The notes beneath the pieces are model-generated. The model saw nothing but the letters and a program-made list of their open reading frames with translations, made no database searches and was not told where the DNA came from. A program made the translations under genes and the position numbers. A stretch of DNA of 64,000 bases from a virus: IMG/VR virus record IMGVR_UViG_3300037087_000181, positions 21,257-85,256 of that record, one strand, 5' to 3'. Positions 33,949 through 43,500 of the stretch are shown here, one piece after another; the stretch's first letter is position 1, and every line of letters starts with the position of its first letter.

Positions 33949-36246
33949 GTGAAAAAACTATTTTTTCTTTTAACATTTTTAATAGTCACCCTGTCACTTA
34001 AGTCAACGACTTATTACATTGATCCGGCGGGCAATAACAGTCATACAGGATTGATTAGTTCTCCGTGGCTAACTTTAGCCTATGCCTGTGCACATACAAC
34101 ATCTGGCGATATTATTCATGTCAATGCCGGGACATTTACCGAGACAGTTCAATGTACTAAGGCTGTCGGTGTAAGTATCGAGGGTGTTGGAGTGACTTCT
34201 CATATAATAAGTCAGGTTGTCTTTACACGTTCTGGCGACTTAACAGGAGCTGCCATCATGTGTTCCAGCGCATCAGAAGGTACAAATGACAATAGTCATA
34301 TAAGCGGGATTTGGTTAGATGGTAATTACTATGCAGGCAGCACGGGATCGTCTTCAGCAACAGGGAATGACGGTATTTTTGTACAAAGAAGAAGTAATGT
34401 CAAAATATTTAATTGTACAATATCGGGATTCTATCTTAATGGGATTGCACTTCACGGATCAACTATTTATGCACAACCATCAATCTATGCTACAGGAAAT
34501 GAAATACATGATTGCATAATAACAGATAATGGTAATGAAGATTCTACATGGGGAGGTGGGGGCAATATTGAGATTGGAGGGCAGGGTGACGGAACGCTTA
34601 TACATGATAATACAATAAGTTGCATAGGCAGGCAAAATCATGGGTTAATCAATGGGAATAATCTTTCGGGAGCCTACCATAATGAGGGAGTAAAATTTTA
34701 TAATAATCTCTGTTATAAGAATGAGCAAGAATCTGTATGGAGTTTCCATATTGAGATGTGGAATACTGATGGTGGCATGGAAGCATATGGTAATACCTTT
34801 AACGGAGGAGATACAGGGATAGATATTGCTGGAGATTGGAGTACTAAAGGCAGTTACGCTTATTCATGGTATGTCCACGATAATCTATTTACCGGTAATT
34901 ATTTAACGAGTCATGAGAAAAAGATTGGTATTGATATCGAAAACGGAACACAACAAGATATTTGGATTTATCGTAATCATTTTTATCAGAAACATGCTCC
35001 CTTTAACATAACTAATGGTGATGATGCAAGTGTAGTTATACAAAGGGTTTGGATTGCTTATAATATTATGGAGAGTTGTGGATATGGTGTACCGGGTGGC
35101 TATCAGGTAATTAACAATATTCACCTACCAGGTGACATGACTCTTACAGATTTTTATTTCTGTAATAATGTAATTATAGGCGAAGCTGATGCTTACTATA
35201 TTGGGTTTGATATTGACAATGCTGGTACAATAACCAATATGTATTTTAGAAATAACATAATTGTTAATTTTTTACATTCTTTCGGATGGTTGTATGTGGC
35301 TAATGCAGGAAGTATGAATGGATTGTATGTTAATAATAATATTCAATATAATAATTCAAATAGTAATGATCCCTTATTAACAGGCAATTCTGTTAGTAAT
35401 TATTCATATACGAATGCCACTAAGACAGCACCACCATTTGTTTCATCGACTGATTTTCATCTTACGGCTGCAAGAAATGGAGTTGCCGTATCATTTCCTA
35501 TTACATGGGCTGATTATGATGGCAATACATTAGCGAGTCCTCCCGAAATGGGTGTTTATGAATATGGGACAATAAGTGCACCCACCGTTACAACAACCGC
35601 AGCATCAAATATAGCACAAACAACTACAACCAGCGGGGGAAACGTAACAGCCGATGGCGGTGCAACGGTTACGGCAAGAGGGGTTTGTTGGGGAACGTCG
35701 GCTAATCCTATTACTTCTGGTAGTCATACTTCAGATGGAACTGGTACGGGAACATTCGCCAGTTCAATTATAGGTTTAACGGCTTATACTATATATCATG
35801 TGCGTGCTTATGCAACAAATAGTCAGGGTATTTCTTATGGGTCTGATGTGCAGTTTACAACATCTGCCGCAATAACCATACCCGTAGTTACCACGACAGC
35901 AATAACAAGTATAACAATTACTACGGCAACAAGTGGAGGAACGATTTCATCGGATGGAGGATCAACGGTTACGGCAAAGGGTGTTTGCTGGGGGATATCG
36001 ACTAACCCCACCACATCTGGCAATCATACTTCAGATATTAGTGGTACCAGTACTTTTACAAGTGCCATAACGGGATTAACGGCAGGAACGGTTTATCATG
36101 TAAGAGCATATGCCTCTAACGGTGTAGGGACAGCCTATGGATCAGACGTACGGTTTACAAGTGCGGTAGTGACGTCTATATCTCCCGTAACACATAATGG
36201 AGTTCCTGTGATATCGGGGGGTAAGATATTAATTATAACAAGATGA
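33949..36246 (+). CDS. Secreted right-handed beta-helix spike with two fibronectin-like domains
   Basis: GTG start at 33949 followed by a Sec signal peptide (VKKLFFLLTFLIVTLSLKS read from Met). Residues about 20-530 form a beta-helix with TYYIDPAGNNSHTGL, DIIHVNAGTFTETVQ and repeated NN(I/L)xxN turns. Two tandem domains of about 95 aa follow, each with (G)N(V)T(A/S)DGG(A/S)TVTA(R/K)GVCWG and HVRAYA(T/S)N, typical of secreted Bacteroidota proteins. Length 765 aa. Likely polysaccharide-binding or degrading spike. Overlaps the next gene by 4 bases. Confidence 0.65.
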   Translation: MKKLFFLLTFLIVTLSLKSTTYYIDPAGNNSHTGLISSPWLTLAYACAHTTSGDIIHVNAGTFTETVQCTKAVGVSIEGVGVTSHIISQVVFTRSGDLTGAAIMCSSASEGTNDNSHISGIWLDGNYYAGSTGSSSATGNDGIFVQRRSNVKIFNCTISGFYLNGIALHGSTIYAQPSIYATGNEIHDCIITDNGNEDSTWGGGGNIEIGGQGDGTLIHDNTISCIGRQNHGLINGNNLSGAYHNEGVKFYNNLCYKNEQESVWSFHIEMWNTDGGMEAYGNTFNGGDTGIDIAGDWSTKGSYAYSWYVHDNLFTGNYLTSHEKKIGIDIENGTQQDIWIYRNHFYQKHAPFNITNGDDASVVIQRVWIAYNIMESCGYGVPGGYQVINNIHLPGDMTLTDFYFCNNVIIGEADAYYIGFDIDNAGTITNMYFRNNIIVNFLHSFGWLYVANAGSMNGLYVNNNIQYNNSNSNDPLLTGNSVSNYSYTNATKTAPPFVSSTDFHLTAARNGVAVSFPITWADYDGNTLASPPEMGVYEYGTISAPTVTTTAASNIAQTTTTSGGNVTADGGATVTARGVCWGTSANPITSGSHTSDGTGTGTFASSIIGLTAYTIYHVRAYATNSQGISYGSDVQFTTSAAITIPVVTTTAITSITITTATSGGTISSDGGSTVTAKGVCWGISTNPTTSGNHTSDISGTSTFTSAITGLTAGTVYHVRAYASNGVGTAYGSDVRFTSAVVTSISPVTHNGVPVISGGKILIITR

Positions 36247-36500
36247 AGATAATTTTATTTATATTATTTTCATTAGGAGTTTTTGCTCCACAGAGTGGTA
36301 GAGCGTGGATCATGTACCCTAATCCCGCTAAAGATCATGTAACAATAGAGATGACAGATGGGGTAATGCCTAAGTATGTGAAATTCTATGATATAAATGG
36401 GAAAGTGGTTTTAAGGGTGGCAACAGAGGGAAGATTAATTATTAGAATAAATTTTCATCTCATGTCGGGTAGGTATATTGTAAATCTGGAGGATAACTAA
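36243..36500 (+). CDS. T9SS sorting-domain-like small secreted protein (85 aa)
   Basis: N-terminal signal peptide (MKIILFILFSLGVFAP) and then YPNPAKDHVTIEM, KFYDINGKVV and GRYIVNL, the pattern of the type A sorting domain that directs proteins to the type IX secretion system in Bacteroidota. Normally this is a C-terminal domain on a cargo, not a protein of its own. It overlaps the stop of the beta-helix spike by 4 bases, as if it had been split from or captured next to it. Confidence 0.55.
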   Translation: MKIILFILFSLGVFAPQSGRAWIMYPNPAKDHVTIEMTDGVMPKYVKFYDINGKVVLRVATEGRLIIRINFHLMSGRYIVNLEDN

Positions 36501-37093
36501 TGTCACGTCAAATTGATCTCATAGCTTCAAGCAATGGTGAACACTACGTTTTATTTGGATTTAATGCCAATGAGTTAAGTTCCTTTAGTATAATGTTTTG
36601 GATCACACATTATGGTGTAAGAGCTTTGGATTGGGTACAGGCATTAAGCCTCGGATTTTGTTCTTTTCTAGGTGGCGATATATGGGTTCATAATTCCACG
36701 GAAGTGCCAAGGAATAATTTATTCGGACAACAGAGAAATTCAGAGGTCGGAATAGTCGCTAATCAAAATGCAAATGAGATAAAGATTCTTGATGCTATCG
36801 GGATACATAGTGATGGGGCTTGGTCGGTGGATTCTATTACCATCCCAAAAACGCTTAATCAGCCCAATGGTATGTATAGCATGATCCCTAAAGAACGATT
36901 TAAGAAAAGAGAAGGCGTTTGGCAAGCAGAATTTTTGAGAAATATGAAAACAACTTCAGGAGCGGCATTGGCAATAGAAGCCATTAAGGGAGAAGTCCTT
37001 CGTGGATATAGTGCATTTTTGGTGTTAAAGAATACGGATAATACTGAGGTTAAGCTTTTTAAGGTTAATCTTGGAATGACCAAATCGAGGTAA
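36500..37093 (+). CDS. Putative tail/virion protein (197 aa)
   Basis: Shares its start base with the stop of the previous gene. The sequence has SLGFCSFLGGDIWVHN, a QPNGMYSMIPKERFKKREG block and GEVLRGYSAFLVLKN, which I recall from the C-terminal parts of tail-nozzle proteins in related phages. It may be the separated C-terminal domain of that protein type. No signal peptide, so it belongs with the virion genes. Confidence 0.5.
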   Translation: MSRQIDLIASSNGEHYVLFGFNANELSSFSIMFWITHYGVRALDWVQALSLGFCSFLGGDIWVHNSTEVPRNNLFGQQRNSEVGIVANQNANEIKILDAIGIHSDGAWSVDSITIPKTLNQPNGMYSMIPKERFKKREGVWQAEFLRNMKTTSGAALAIEAIKGEVLRGYSAFLVLKNTDNTEVKLFKVNLGMTKSR

Positions 37094-37106
37094 TGTGCAA
37101 AATGAG

Positions 37107-37114
37107 TAACTTTG
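37107..37114 (+). promoter_or_regulatory. -7 box TAACTTTG
   Basis: TAACTTTG then TG, 15 bases before ATG 37130; no -33 TTTG. Confidence 0.6.
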
Positions 37115-37129
37115 TGACAATTTAATAAT

Positions 37130-37885
37130 ATGGCAGGAATAGGTGATATAGCAGGCAGTACAGTAGGCGGTGCGGGGGCTGGTGCTGCATTGGGCCCCAT
37201 AGGGGCAGCAATAGGTGGTGGTCTTGGACTAATTAAGGGGATTTTTGGTGCGGTACAAACTGCCCAAGGTACAAGACAATTAAATTCCCTACTTAATAAT
37301 AGACCACAATACCAGATATCGCAAGGCTATCAGGACGCATTTAAAACATATCAGAGCATGGCAAATTCTCAATTGCCGGGATATGACATAATGAAAGGTC
37401 AGATAGATCAAAGTGGTGCAAGGACACAAGCCAATCTTGAAAGAGGGGCAATGAGTTCCAATCAACTCATGAGTGGTGCATTAAGTTCTCAGGATAAAGA
37501 GTTAGATGCTATCAAGAATCTTGGGTTAATGTCGGCACAATATCGTCAACAGCAACAGCAGAATCTCGCAGGGGCGCAGCAAATGATGGGTGGTCAGCAA
37601 GATAAGGCGTTTGATTATAATGTTAATCAACCTTGGGAGATAAGGGCAAATATGGCAGCAGGGAAGGCTGGTGTGGGTCAACAGAATCTCTTTAGTGGGT
37701 TACAGGATATAGGATCATCTCTGCAAAATTTTGCGGGAACAAATGCCTACATGAAGGTATTCCAAGGTATGCAAGGACAAGGTGGTGGACAATCATCGCA
37801 GGGAACTAATGCTTTTGGTATTCCTAATAATACTCCCATTGCTTCCGATCCGTTCTCTAATCATAATCCTTCAATAAGTATGTAA
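37130..37885 (+). CDS. Ejection/internal virion protein candidate (251 aa)
   Basis: The N-terminus is a glycine-zipper hydrophobic stretch (residues 1-42, many GxxxG) able to enter membranes. The rest is Gln/Asn/Ser-rich and mostly helical with LNRG.MS-type repeats and a disordered C-terminus. This matches the podovirus proteins that leave the capsid before DNA and build a channel. The following gene overlaps it by one base (ATG within its stop TAATG). Confidence 0.6.
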   Translation: MAGIGDIAGSTVGGAGAGAALGPIGAAIGGGLGLIKGIFGAVQTAQGTRQLNSLLNNRPQYQISQGYQDAFKTYQSMANSQLPGYDIMKGQIDQSGARTQANLERGAMSSNQLMSGALSSQDKELDAIKNLGLMSAQYRQQQQQNLAGAQQMMGGQQDKAFDYNVNQPWEIRANMAAGKAGVGQQNLFSGLQDIGSSLQNFAGTNAYMKVFQGMQGQGGGQSSQGTNAFGIPNNTPIASDPFSNHNPSISM

Positions 37886-39243
37886 TGGAATTTAACAACT
37901 CATTTACGGGTAAAAATATAATAGCACCTCTCCCGTCAAGCGAGGGTTTACAGAGGTCACAGGAGAATATGGATAACATGATTCTTGGGGCTGAGAAATT
38001 AAAAACAGAAATTTATCAAAGAAACGCTGAACAGTTTCAGAAAGCATCTAATGTCCCTCCTGAATTTGTACTTGCCGATTCAGCACAGAAAACACAGATG
38101 GGCTTGATCAATGCATTTAATCAGAAATGGGGTAAGGCATTCCAACAGTCAGGTGGTAATCTTTCGGATGAGCAGAAGATGCAGATGACAACAGACAAAA
38201 ATGTTCTACTCATGCAACAGCAGCAGATGCAATCAAGCATGGTTAGGGCAATGAAAGATAGAGAAGATGTTCAGAAAGATGTACAGGGGAATTTAGACCA
38301 TGAGGATTTTAACAATAGGTGGAATGATTACCTAAAAACAGGAAATTATGATCAGTCTCCATTACTTCCTGCATCAATAAGTCCAAATGATTATTTCAAT
38401 AAAGATGCTAATAAGTTTAAGGGCAATCCTGCTGATGTGACAACGGTTGAAAATATTGGTGGTGTTCCTCAAAAGGTAACAAGAACTGCAAGTGGCACTG
38501 AAGCACAGGGCAGAACATGGGTACAGGACAGGCTTCATAATGATGACAGATTTGCAAGGGGTGTTATTCAAGATTTTCAGAACCTAAAAAACACAAATCC
38601 TTCGTTATATAAGCAGTATCTTGACACGGATATCAATGGAACCGTATCACCAGATGGGGCAAGGGCATCTCAATCGGTAAATAGCAATCCTATTTTAAAA
38701 TATGCTCAAGATAATTATTGGCAAAATGCATTAAAACTGGGTGAAAGTAAACCAGTAACGCTTAAAATGGGTAGTGCAACAAAGTTTGATTATAGTAAAG
38801 TAAATGCTACTAATAACCAAAACGGATTATATACACCACAGGACGGTTTCGCTGCCAAAGACGCAACTGGGAAGGTATTTAACTTACCCTCTTATCAGGA
38901 CTTAGGTCAGAAAAAGGTAGTCACCGTAGATCAGAATATTAAACAGATATACACCAAAGATAAAAACGGGAACGAAACACTTGTTCCTTTTAATCAATCA
39001 GCAAAATTTGATATTACCGGGTATAGTAAAGACAAAGATCAGATTCTTATAACTCTTGATAGCGGTACAACTGGCGATGGTGATTATAGTAAGGGAGATC
39101 AGCTTGTAGTACCAGCAGCAGATTTTGATGATGTGTTGAAAAATAAATATGGAATCTTTAGGGGACAACAAACTACAACAGCCACTACAAACTCTATTTT
39201 AGAGAGAGCCAAGCAACTTAATTCAAAGCCATCTAAAAAATAA
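37885..39243 (+). CDS. Internal virion protein candidate (452 aa)
   Basis: Long helical N-terminal half rich in Gln and Met (TDKNVLLMQQQQMQSSMVRA), then an alpha/beta C-terminal half with GVPQKVTRTASGTEAQGR, repeated KxK-D-GN segments and a polar tail. No signal peptide or membrane segment. Position between the glycine-zipper protein and the 2164-aa protein suggests all three are co-packaged and ejected. Exact role unknown. Confidence 0.55.
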   Translation: MEFNNSFTGKNIIAPLPSSEGLQRSQENMDNMILGAEKLKTEIYQRNAEQFQKASNVPPEFVLADSAQKTQMGLINAFNQKWGKAFQQSGGNLSDEQKMQMTTDKNVLLMQQQQMQSSMVRAMKDREDVQKDVQGNLDHEDFNNRWNDYLKTGNYDQSPLLPASISPNDYFNKDANKFKGNPADVTTVENIGGVPQKVTRTASGTEAQGRTWVQDRLHNDDRFARGVIQDFQNLKNTNPSLYKQYLDTDINGTVSPDGARASQSVNSNPILKYAQDNYWQNALKLGESKPVTLKMGSATKFDYSKVNATNNQNGLYTPQDGFAAKDATGKVFNLPSYQDLGQKKVVTVDQNIKQIYTKDKNGNETLVPFNQSAKFDITGYSKDKDQILITLDSGTTGDGDYSKGDQLVVPAADFDDVLKNKYGIFRGQQTTTATTNSILERAKQLNSKPSKK

Positions 39244-39265
39244 TTTTAAAATATTTTAAGATAAA

Positions 39266-39297
39266 TTTGCATAATTGGATTATGTGGTTTATCTTTG
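39266..39297 (+). promoter_or_regulatory. Full -33/-7 promoter of accessory cassette
   Basis: TTTG at 39266-39269, 20 bases, TATCTTTG at 39290-39297. Near duplicate of 21210-21241. It lies only 5 bases before an ATG at 39302, implying either a leaderless message or use of ATG 39350. Confidence 0.8.
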
Positions 39298-39349
39298 GTG
39301 AATGGAATATTACGAAGATTTTGAAAAAATTATTGAGTGGACAAAACTT

Positions 39350-39514
39350 ATGAATAAGATTAAAACTCAAATTTTGGATTTAGCATCTCCTAAAAATTGG
39401 ATAGAAGATTATCCACACGAGAATGGAAATTATGTTAATAAGTGTATCCAATGTGGAGAGTTCTTTCTTGGGCATAAAAGAAGGGTGATTTGTAGAGAAT
39501 GTCAAACATCGTAA
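39350..39514 (+). CDS. Small zinc-finger protein (54 aa)
   Basis: The start at 39350 (MNKIKTQILD) is preferred, since ATG 39302 would leave no untranslated leader after the promoter; the 70-aa version remains possible. Cys pairs KCIQCGEFF and ICREC, with His between, form a likely zinc finger around GHKRR. The DYPHENGNYVNKC lead-in is a pattern I recall from small phage proteins. Probably nucleic-acid binding; role unknown. Confidence 0.6.
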   Translation: MNKIKTQILDLASPKNWIEDYPHENGNYVNKCIQCGEFFLGHKRRVICRECQTS

Positions 39515-39543
39515 ATAGCACCTAATCAATAATAAAGACCATT

Positions 39544-40005
39544 ATGGACAAATCGGTATTAACTTTATTAAGAGAAAACGGGCATTACATTGTTGAAAAT
39601 GACGTTTTTTCTGACAGGGAGGGGCGAAATTGGATATTGCATGGTATGTTGGGAAATAATAATTTCACGCTTTCTTGTTTAGATGATACCTTATGGACGG
39701 AAGTTACCTTAAAGGAATTAAGAGAAAAATACACATTCAAATGCGATGCACTTGTTATTTTAAATTCTCCCGAAATTCAAGGGAATCTTTCACGGGCTAA
39801 TCCTATAAGGAATCTTCCAATATATATTGAACATCTAAAAGAACCATCTATTGTGGCACAAATATTGGATGATTTAAAGGCTGAAATGCAGAAAGATTCT
39901 CCGTGGATAGAAGAAGAGGCAATAGATGATTTTTTAAAAACATACGGAGATGGTTTTGTGAAATTTGCGGCACTTTATAATGGACATGACCCCGCAAAGA
40001 ATTAG
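39544..40005 (+). CDS. Hypothetical protein (153 aa)
   Basis: Not recognised. Soluble, acidic, mixed fold: N-terminal helix and beta strands (FSDREGRNWILHGML), a middle PIRNLPIYIEHLKEP and C-terminal helices. Shares the accessory promoter with the zinc-finger gene. The absence of virion-like repeats suggests a host-takeover or lysogeny role, but that is a guess. Confidence 0.45.
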   Translation: MDKSVLTLLRENGHYIVENDVFSDREGRNWILHGMLGNNNFTLSCLDDTLWTEVTLKELREKYTFKCDALVILNSPEIQGNLSRANPIRNLPIYIEHLKEPSIVAQILDDLKAEMQKDSPWIEEEAIDDFLKTYGDGFVKFAALYNGHDPAKN

Positions 40006-40035
40006 TGATATTAAAACGCTTTAAATAAAAAGACT

Positions 40036-40043
40036 TATCTTTG
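40036..40043 (+). promoter_or_regulatory. -7 box TATCTTTG upstream of structured RNA
   Basis: GAC-T-TATCTTTG-CA. No start codon with a meaningful frame follows for 465 bases; instead the structured region begins. This is the main reason to think it transcribes an RNA. Confidence 0.65.
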
Positions 40044-40047
40044 CACC

Positions 40048-40440
40048 GGAAAATTAATCCTATGCGAGATAATTTGACACATAATCAAATAAAGATACTG
40101 GACTCCGTAGAGAGTTGTGTTGCGTTCTATTCGCATAGGATTCTATCAACCAACTTGACACGGAGTTCTTATGACTTATTCTCTCCGATTGCTAATTTCA
40201 TTTAGCAAAATCAAAGCAACGTAGTGGTTTATGGGATACCCAATGCGAAAAGAAGCTGTGTGACAGCCTTGAATGAAAGACAATAGCATTGGGATGGAGT
40301 ATAAAAGCGGTAGTCGTTGACAACAGGAGGGGAAACAAGTCCGCACTGGATTAATAAGAAACAACAGTTAAGGGGTACTCTCTTAAACCACAGTCTTCGG
40401 AAGCACCAAGAGAAGGGCATCTCTACATTCAAGGGATTTC
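40048..40440 (+). ncRNA. Candidate large structured noncoding RNA with pseudoknot
   Basis: About 390 bases with no convincing gene, its own promoter, and G+C of 41 percent by hand count (148 of 360), against 26-35 percent by eye in the following gene start. A compound hairpin pairs 40100-40108 with 40160-40168 and, after a 3x3 internal loop, 40112-40117 with 40151-40156. The loop of this hairpin contains 40131-40140, a perfect 10-base complement of 40058-40067, giving a pseudoknot. Further helices: 40072-40077/40085-40090, 40189-40195/40202-40208, 40239-40246/40286-40293 enclosing AGCTGT-GTG-ACAGC, and long-range 40224-40231/40384-40391. No known RNA class is recognised. Confidence 0.55.
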
Positions 40441-40480
40441 ATTCTTCTTTTGTGCTATTTAAAGGTTTGCCAAAAGTGAC

Positions 40481-40488
40481 TATCTTTG
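40481..40488 (+). promoter_or_regulatory. -7 box TATCTTTG
   Basis: GAC-TATCTTTG-TA, 20 bases before ATG 40509 of the giant gene. It gives that gene a start independent of the RNA promoter. Confidence 0.65.
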
Positions 40489-40508
40489 TAATCTATTAAT
40501 AATCCTTC

Positions 40509-43500
40509 ATGGAAGATAAAACACAACAACTATTTAATCTTTTAAATGAGTCTAAGGATTTCAAGGGTGCATTCAAAACCCCTGAAGAGTTAACCGCTAC
40601 ACTTTCTGATGAAACTAAGGTTGGTGCGTTATATTCATTGCTTAACGAGAGTGCTGATTTCAAAGGAGCATTTAATTCAATAGATGAGTTTAAAACATCA
40701 TTTGATATAAAAAAAAAAGTTTCTTCACAAGATGCGCTCACTTCTGCTTCGGGCAAAGAGGAACTTCCTTTATTAGATCAGTTAGGGCAAAAGCCACAGG
40801 ATTCCTTAACTCAACCATCACAGTCAACATCGGCTGAACCTGTTCAAAAAACAGAAGCGTTCACGTTCCCTGAACAAGCACCAATAATTGAACAACCAAG
40901 GGATGCCACTAATGTTAATATAGTACAAAGGACATCTTTGCCTACACCTCCCGAAACAGTAATGCGCCAAGGTAGAGGTCTTAAACCAGAAAATTTAGGG
41001 GAATATATTAAAGCCTTTGGTGGAACTCTTAACAGAGCCTTTGAAGAAGTACCCAAACTTGCCGATTGGATTCAGTCGACTGCTAATGATGCTGTTCTAC
41101 AAACTGTATATGGATTACCCGTGGCACAACAAGCACAGAAATTAAGAGCAGCAGGATTTGATTATTCTACTGCATTATCAACCGATCCAATGCAGCGTCC
41201 ATTTGGCATGATAGCTGATCTTCTTGAGGGTTGGACAGACAAAACCGTTGGGAAACTTGTATTACCACAAGGTAAGGAAAAGGGTGGTGTTATTGGTGAC
41301 ATAGCAACGGGTACGGCAAATGTATTACCCGATATTGCCTACGCATCAGTCCTTGCAACAGCAATGCCAGAGGTATTGGCGTTAAAAGCCATAGAGATGG
41401 CAACAGGAATAAACCTTGCGAGCAACTTTGGATTTGAACAGGGAATCAAAACTGCCGTAAGTAAATCTCAACAATTTGAAAATGGCGGTAATCTACAAAA
41501 GGTTCTTGCACCCGCAGTTGGGATGATAGAGGGTTATGCCCAAGGGTATTTCTTTGCGAATATGAGTACGAAAGGCAATGAGATAGGAAAGTCCATTGCC
41601 GATCAGGTTATGCCCAAAGTGACTACTGAAAGTCAGGCAATAAACAAAGCCATAATCCAAACAGGGGGGGCTACTGTAAGTACAGCAGGCATGTTTGGTG
41701 GATGGGGAGTACTTGATGAGTATAGAAGAACTGGGCAAGTTTCAGAGGATACTTTCTTATCCAACGCAGGACAGGGAATGGTGTTTGGTACAAAAGACCC
41801 ATTAAGAATGTTGCTTTCTAAAGGTGTGATGGCTTTTGTGGGCGCACCAAGACAGATGATTAATGATATAGCCAAGAGCGATATCCCCGCAGAAGAACAC
41901 GCTAAAAACGCACATGAAAAGTTTGATGCCGTAGCCAATGGAACATCAGCCAATCCCGAATCAGACCTTGCATCAGGTAAATTATCAATAAACACAGCCA
42001 TTTTAAAGGCTACTACAGAGCAGGTTTTAAATAATAAGGATGGGTTAATTTTAGCAGTAAAATCATCTACTTTTGAAACAAAAATTAAGGATGCTATTAT
42101 TGATAAAATTAATGCTATTGATGCCGACAATGACACTAAAATACAGGCTACAAAAGATATTACTGATAAAATCTCTAAGATTGATGATGCATTAAGTAAT
42201 ATAAGTGGTAATAATTCATGGGATGATGTCAGGAAAGAGGTTGAGTCAGCCCCGCTAAAGGAAAGAAAAGAAGAACTCAAACAGGACGCTAAAAAAGTCT
42301 ACGGTATTGAGCCTAAAGAACAGCCAAAAGGGGAAGATGGAAAGGTTAAGGAAAAACCGAAGGCAGTACAGACAGAATCGTCACAGAAATTTTTAGATGA
42401 CCTTGATAATTATAAGTTGGGTGACAAAACCTTCAAAAGTAAAGAAGACCTTACTAATTGGTTAGATAAAAACTACAATGAGAACGACAGGTTTAGTTCT
42501 GTCAACGAAGAAGGTTATCTTGAACCTAATACCATGAAAGTCTTTAACGAGTGGTATAAGGGTAATAAAGATAGGCTCGCTAAAGAAGAAATGGATCGCA
42601 TAGATAAAGAAAACCAAATTAATACACAGGAGGGAACACAAAATGCCAGTGAAAATAGAACATCAGATAGCCAACTCCCTGACCAAGGCACATCCGAATT
42701 GGAGCAAGGAAAAGGTAATGTCGACAATGTGGGCAACAATGAACAAAAAGGGACTACTCAAGAAGAAGTAAAACCAGTTGAAAATTCTATGTCTGATTCT
42801 AAGGATATCCCAAAAGGGGTCGAAGAACAGGTAAAGGAATACAAGAAACCCGGAGAGCTTCAAAAAGGATGGGAAGAAGCATTGCCCAATGTTCCTAAAA
42901 AAGAAATTGGCACATTAGACGATGGACGTAAAGTATCTATCGTTAATGGTACTGAAATGCGCAACAAGGTTTATACTAATTTCACGGAAGGGGGTAATTC
43001 TCATGCTTATCCGTGGATGAATAAGGGCGATCTTTTTATCGAAGACGTGGAAAGTGGTGAGGATAAGGTAGCTGATCTTATTCATGAGGCAGAAGAAGAC
43101 AGGGCTATGGATAAGCTTGGCATCTCTTACGATAAGGCACATGAAGAATATGGATTGCCTGCTGAACGAGAATATCGGGATACAGGAAAAATCCCTGATT
43201 ATCTTAAGCCAATAGCAGAATTATTATTAAAAGAACCTGCCGAACCCCTACAACAGCAGGAAAATGTCCCACGGGAGGGTACTATACCCCCAAAAGGCGA
43301 AGGAACTCTTCTAAAAGGTACAGAAGTACCACCGGAACAAATACCCCCTACCGAGCCGCCTATACGGGGGACAGTGGGTAATCAGGATAACCAACGGGAA
43401 AAGGGATTACTTAATAGGATTAAAAAAGCTAAGAATTTCAAGGAATTTGGTAAGGAAATAGAGGAAAAAGGATTAACATACGAGCAAATACCAAATAATG

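Noticed and set aside
28194-36246. Diversity-generating retroelement in the adhesin region
   Set aside because: No reverse transcriptase and no template/variable repeat pair was found in the window.
40320-40350. RNase P-like segment (GAGGGGAAACAAGTCC)
   Set aside because: Resembles the conserved 5' core only loosely; the other RNase P core elements are missing.
40317-40499. 60-aa reading frame inside the structured region
   Set aside because: It has no leader or promoter of its own and runs through the 40481 promoter; the composition does not look like protein.
42000-42300. Minus-strand frames opposite the giant gene
   Set aside because: They are shadows of plus-strand codon bias with no promoter or recognisable protein.
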